DNA of 64,000 nt. Source: Beroe forskalii. Lineage: Eukaryota; Ctenophora; Nuda; Beroida; Beroidae. A program made the translations under genes and the position numbers. Below are positions 60,007 through 64,000 of the stretch, one piece after another (the stretch's first letter is position 1; each line of letters opens with the position of its first letter). The notes below the pieces were generated by a model. It was not told the DNA's origin and searched no databases. It was given only the letters and a program-made list of their open reading frames with translations. Location: contig WFMF01000024.1 of assembly GCA_011033025.1 (NCBI GenBank), positions 186,001 to 250,000 of the forward strand, given 5' to 3'.

Positions 60007-60591
60007 ACGGGTGATGACTAATTATCTGGAATTATTTCAATGTATTCTTGTGGGCAAATCGAAATCATGTTAGAGCTCAAATATGATTATTCTGGATCCA
60101 AAAAGTCTGCTGATTCAGAATAACATCATGAGAAAATTTGAAAACCCTGTTTTCCCATGCTACTGGCCGATTTGTTTGAGAAGGTACAAAAAAACACACA
60201 CCTTTTTCCAGAAATTTGGCGTGATTATAGCTCTAAAATCCAAGAATTTTCTTGATATTCAACGAAATATGCATGTAGAGGTCTTCATTAGTGTCTCAGC
60301 TGACGAAGTTCATGAATAAACCTAGATGGCAACTGATGGGAACGCTCCTGTATGCAATTTTCCGATCATATGTCAGGAAGTCAATCTTTGAATTTGTGCA
60401 AGATTTTTTTGTACCTTCTCAAACTAATCGGCCAGTAGCATGGGAAAACAGGGTTTTTAAATTTTCTCATGATGTTATTCTGAATCAGCAGACTTTTTAG
60501 GTCCAGAATAAGCACATCTGAGCTCTAACATGATCTCGATTTGCCCACAAGAATACATTGAAATAATTCCAGATAAATAGTCATCACCCGT
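60007..60591. mobile_element. 585-bp fold-back element flanked by TA
   Basis: Two arms of about 188 bp (60007-60194 and 60404-60591) are inverted copies with roughly 95 percent match, starting ACGGGTGATGACTA and separated by about 209 bp. TA stands immediately outside both ends (60005-60006 and 60592-60593), as for Tc1/mariner-type insertions. Open frames inside are products of the arms. No transposase. Confidence 0.85.
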
Positions 60592-60831
60592 TAGTTCTAA
60601 GAACACATCTGAGTACATTTGAAGACACTAATATCGAAAAAATGTGATAATTTAGCTCATTTTCGTACAGTCTAGTACTTTTAGCAACTCATGGACCAGG
60701 ATCATCCTACTGTTAACATCTAAATAGGTTCACCAAGAGGTATTGAATATGTTCCAGTGGCCGGGAAAGTACTTGAGTGCTTGAAAAAAAAATCTCCTTG
60801 CATGAGGGCTCCTTAATTCTGATGAAAGGGA

Positions 60832-61834
60832 TTGCCAATTAATAAGACTGCGGCACAGAGTCCTGACATTGGACTATTGGAGCTAAAGTTGGCTTCCCAG
60901 AATTCTGTCAACCTCAAGGCCCTGCAACCAGTTCCAACCACTAATATCACCTTTCCACAACTTATATTACCTCCTTCAACACCAGTGCTCCCTTCAGCTT
61001 CACCTCCTGACTTCATTCTTCCACCATCCTTCTTTCTAGTACAGCCCTCTTTGCCCCAATTTAGCCCTGAAAGTGCCCCTGCCCATCTAGTCGCCCTGAC
61101 TCAGTGCCTCACACTAAAGTACCATGGATTCCTCACTCCTCAGCCCTGTTCGCCTTAGTACCTTGGCCTCCTCCTCAACTCCTCATGATCAGCCACTGCT
61201 CCTCAACTCCTGTTCTGAGTCTTGTGCCCAGTCTCCTCCTCAGTATTTTCATCCTGTCTTGTAGCTCCTGGCCCTCGCCAATGGATTCCTTGTCCATCCC
61301 AATCGAGTGTTGCAGAAACCACCAACTTCCCCTCCTGCTGCACACAGATCTATTCCTCTACCTGGGTGCAAACCTTGGTGCCTAGACGAATTGCTTAGCC
61401 TGCACATCCTGGATATGATGGTGCATCTGGTCCCCAAGCTACAACAGATCCCTACCTTTAAGCCTTTACCAGATAGTTCCTCTATCTGTAGAGGAAAGCG
61501 GGGGATCAAACATCACAGTTCGAGGATTGCAGCGACATTTAACCCCCCCCCCCTGGCATTGCATTCCTCGATGAATCAACACAGATCAAACGCAAGTGGG
61601 ATGAACCTCTCCTGAACCAAGATGTTCCGTGCCTACACCCTACAGAGGAGACGTGATCAAGCCATCTGCCCTGGAAACAAGGAGGAACGAGAGGATCCAG
61701 ATCCTCATCCGGAACTACTCCAGACCTACTGCTTACAGCTTCCTGACTATGACTACATGTCTTATAGATCAAGTGTTGGGGGTGTATTGTCGGAGGGTCA
61801 AATGAATTGCATGCCGCACTACAAAAAGGCCTGA
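60832..61834 (+). other. Degenerate coding-like stretch, possibly a mobile-element remnant
   Basis: Pro/Ser/Leu-rich frames run on from one another with stops and frame changes (LPPSTPVLPSASPPDF at about 60970; LDELLSLHILDMMVHLVPKL at about 61390; KRKWDEPLLNQDVPCLHPTEE at about 61590-61650, followed by a stop). Base composition is richer in C than the surroundings. I do not recognise a family. It may be a decayed gag-like or other element ORF, or an untranslated relic; no intact gene can be claimed. Confidence 0.3.
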
Positions 61835-62389
61835 GCCAATCCTAGGAATCATTGCAAACTATAAGGCCTTAGTACTTGGACTGCATAAACTATTTAGGAC
61901 TGCGAGGCAAGCTGGCTGGGGCTCGTGAATGTCATCCCTAGGTCATATATATGCAGGGAGACAGTCAATAGAATCATATGTTTCATACATGAACAGAAAA
62001 TAGTTCCAGGGGTGGCAGGGAATCAGGGATAAGACAACATGACTATACTGCAATGAATTTTTAAGACTATAAGGGAAGAACCTTACAAGTTGGATGGTCT
62101 ACACTTGAACTTATCAAGGGTTAATCTACATATCCTGGACCATTAACAACTTTCAAAAGTTGATTTTGGCAACATAAAACAGCATTATATAAACATATGG
62201 GGCTTGGGCCTTCTTCAAGCACAAGGGCTAATTTCAACTGTTTGAACAACCTTGATTGACACATTTGACACCCCCCCACCAATCAAATTAGCAGGAAAGT
62301 GCCAGTTATAGAAAGTGTAACAACTTTTTCTCTCACAACTTTCAACTATAATGCTTCTGGACGAAACCAGGGATGAAAAAGGAAAAAAA

Positions 62390-62470
62390 CGGCCAACCGG
62401 CCAACGGCCAATTGGCCGAAACACCAAATTTTTAAGACGGTTGGCCGTTGGCCGGTGGACCCCCCCCCCA
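62390..62470. repeat. GGCCAA-rich quasi-palindromic repeat, copy 2 (inverted)
   Basis: Same repeat as 59864-59937 in opposite orientation, ending GGCCGGTGGACCCCC. The central CGGCCAATTGGCCGAAA is palindromic, so it reads in the same direction in both copies. Confidence 0.8.
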
Positions 62471-62900
62471 CAGTTTTTTACATCAGGAAATCTGTTTGTT
62501 ATCTGTTTCGAGTGTTGGATGTTTTATTTTAGTTTTATTCTCAATATCATGATTTTGGTATTTAGTAGGCCAAAGTAAACTAAAATAAATAATGTGGTTT
62601 GAGTTGCCACAGGTCTAGTCCTGTCCTGAGAAGTAGAAATGGTAACAATTTGAGAAATTAAGGGGGCAGGGGGGTCTTCGGGGTGTTGATGGCCAATATG
62701 GAGTTTTTGGCTAGAGAGGTACTCAAAATACAACAATAAGTTAAAAACATGAACATTGTGCAAGCAGGTACAAAAAAAACTTGGCCCATGGCCAGTCAAA
62801 TAATAAATAACATAAAGGCAGGCTGGTATGGTGGCCCAGAAGGCTCATGGTGATTTGATTTCAAACCCATCTCATTCTGAAATAAAATTCCAAATCAATT

Positions 62901-63128
62901 TCATTTTGAAATTGAATTTATTTGCCTTGAGCCTTCTGGGCCATGTTTAAACGAAGTCAATTTTGGCCTCTTCTGATATGGTTTAACATATATGTATAGA
63001 TAGTCCTTTGGGGTGGCCCTTTCAACAGTCTTAATGATTGCCTTGGTGCTTTCCCTCAGCACAGCAAGAGCAGAGAAGCCTCCTTTATAATTAGAAGCAG
63101 TATATATTTTATCCAATTGTGCAAACAT
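62901..63128 (-). other. Short open frame of unknown nature
   Basis: 75 codons starting MFAQLDKIYTASNYKGGF, with ordinary amino-acid composition (ALAVLRESTKAIIKTVERATP, YVKPYQKRPKL). It reads more like protein than the simple repeats around it, but no family, splice partner or regulatory context supports it. Could be a transposon remnant or a chance frame. Confidence 0.2.
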
Positions 63129-63408
63129 ATAATTAATGAAACAATGTTATTTTTTTTAATGAAACAATGTTATTTATATTTTACAGCAGACTTGACCATG
63201 CGTTGGCATGAATTTATTAAAACCAATAGAATGATTTATTTTTAAAACTATTACTAAGACTACTACAGTACTACTAGCTACTAGCTAATTCATATGATGT
63301 AGCAAATCAAACAAAATAAAATAAAAAATAACGTGCTGAAAATAATTAAGGTTAAAAACTAGCAAAGGAATATTTTGGTAGCATAGTTACTATAACTATG
63401 GAAACTTT

Positions 63409-63860
63409 CTAAAAACACATTGAATTGAATTGAACTGAATTGAATTGAACTGAAATCAATTTCAAAATGAAGTGTATTTGAAAATGAAGTCAATAGAAAT
63501 AGAAATAGAAATAGAAATGAACTCAGAATGAACCGATTTCAAAAGGGAATTAATTCCATTTTGATTGGTTCAATTGAGTTCATTTTCAAATTCACTTCGT
63601 TTTGAAATTAATTTGGTTTTGAATTCGATCAATTTGAAAATGAAAATCAATTTGAAAATGAAAATCAATTTAAAAATGATTTTTTGAAAATGAAATTTAA
63701 AAATGAAAATCAATTTAAAAATGAAGTCATTTTCGAATTGAAGTCAATTTAAAAACTAAATTAATTTCAAAACGAAATCAATTTCAATTTCAAAACTAAA
63801 TCAATTTCATAATGAACTCGATTCATATTTTAAATGAGTTGAAATGTGCCAAAAATACAT
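63409..63860. repeat. Degenerate simple repeat (GAATTGAACT and TCAATTTGAAAATGAA types)
   Basis: Starts as 5-10-bp GAATTGAACT units, passes through (GAAATA)n at about 63500, then continues as drifting 15-18-bp TCAATTTGAAAATGAA units on both strands. A related short stretch lies at 62880-62920. Confidence 0.85.
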
Positions 63861-64000
63861 ATAAATTGTGTAAAAAACATAGTAGAATTTTACCCTACCC
63901 TCCGCCGCGCGCGCCATTTTTCCGCGTCTGCAACACGACCATCCAAATTTCCGAGTGTTGCGCGCTAGGGATGGGTGAAATCTATCTAAAAAACATGGCA

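Noticed and set aside
60083-60500. Two frames of 69-78 codons
   Set aside because: They are opposite readings of the two arms of the fold-back element.

Overview
The window is animal nuclear DNA, most likely from a marine invertebrate; I cannot name the species. Genes have GT-AG introns and encode metazoan protein families: a furin/kexin-type proprotein convertase, an SLC22 transporter, a GT12 glycosyltransferase, a TRAFD1-like zinc-finger protein and Ran GTPase. Intergenic DNA is AT-rich and crowded with minisatellites, fold-back MITEs and RLE-type non-LTR retrotransposons. A gap of exactly 100 N (41648-41747) and homopolymer-rich stretches of poor sequence mark a draft assembly.

Layout. 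(1) 68-10633, minus strand: a new-looking small secreted protein with a signal peptide, an Asp-Asp-Thr-Thr-Pro repeat linker and an Ig-like C-terminus (five exons whose phases all agree), then the C-terminal two thirds of a membrane-anchored proprotein convertase (twelve phase-consistent exons: catalytic Ser, P domain, Cys-rich repeats, TM, tail). The convertase exons for the catalytic Asp and His were not found. (2) 10.6-17.4 kb: non-coding, with several MITEs. (3) 17425-19071, plus strand: an intact intronless-CDS SLC22 transporter. (4) 19.0-25.9 kb: a segment carrying a three-exon beta-1,4-GalNAc-transferase-like gene (minus strand), interrupted by a 2.2-kb TIR-bounded element filled with a 22-bp satellite. 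(5) 27.96-30.73 kb, plus strand: 3' exons of a TRAFD1-like gene with an unusual NATRGG repeat. (6) 31.6-41.6 kb: two head-to-tail copies of one RLE-class retrotransposon, the first with an intact 1376-codon ORF. (7) 41.7-48.5 kb: an inverted copy of segment 4, with a frameshift-riddled glycosyltransferase copy and two extra insertions, one a 98-bp MITE with a perfect 8-bp target duplication. (8) 48.5-56.6 kb: mostly non-coding, with minisatellites and a third, 5'-truncated retrotransposon copy. (9) 56.6-58.5 kb, minus strand: only the first two coding exons of Ran. (10) 58.5-64 kb: repeats, including a 585-bp fold-back element flanked by TA.

The genes do not form one pathway. The convertase and the glycosyltransferase both belong to secretory-pathway families. 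The most informative feature is the pair of inverted arms (19037-25890 and 41748-48463): comparing them gives occupied and empty sites for three insertions. It also shows that the glycosyltransferase copy is more diverged than neighbouring non-coding DNA, which points to poor consensus sequence at least as much as to pseudogene decay.
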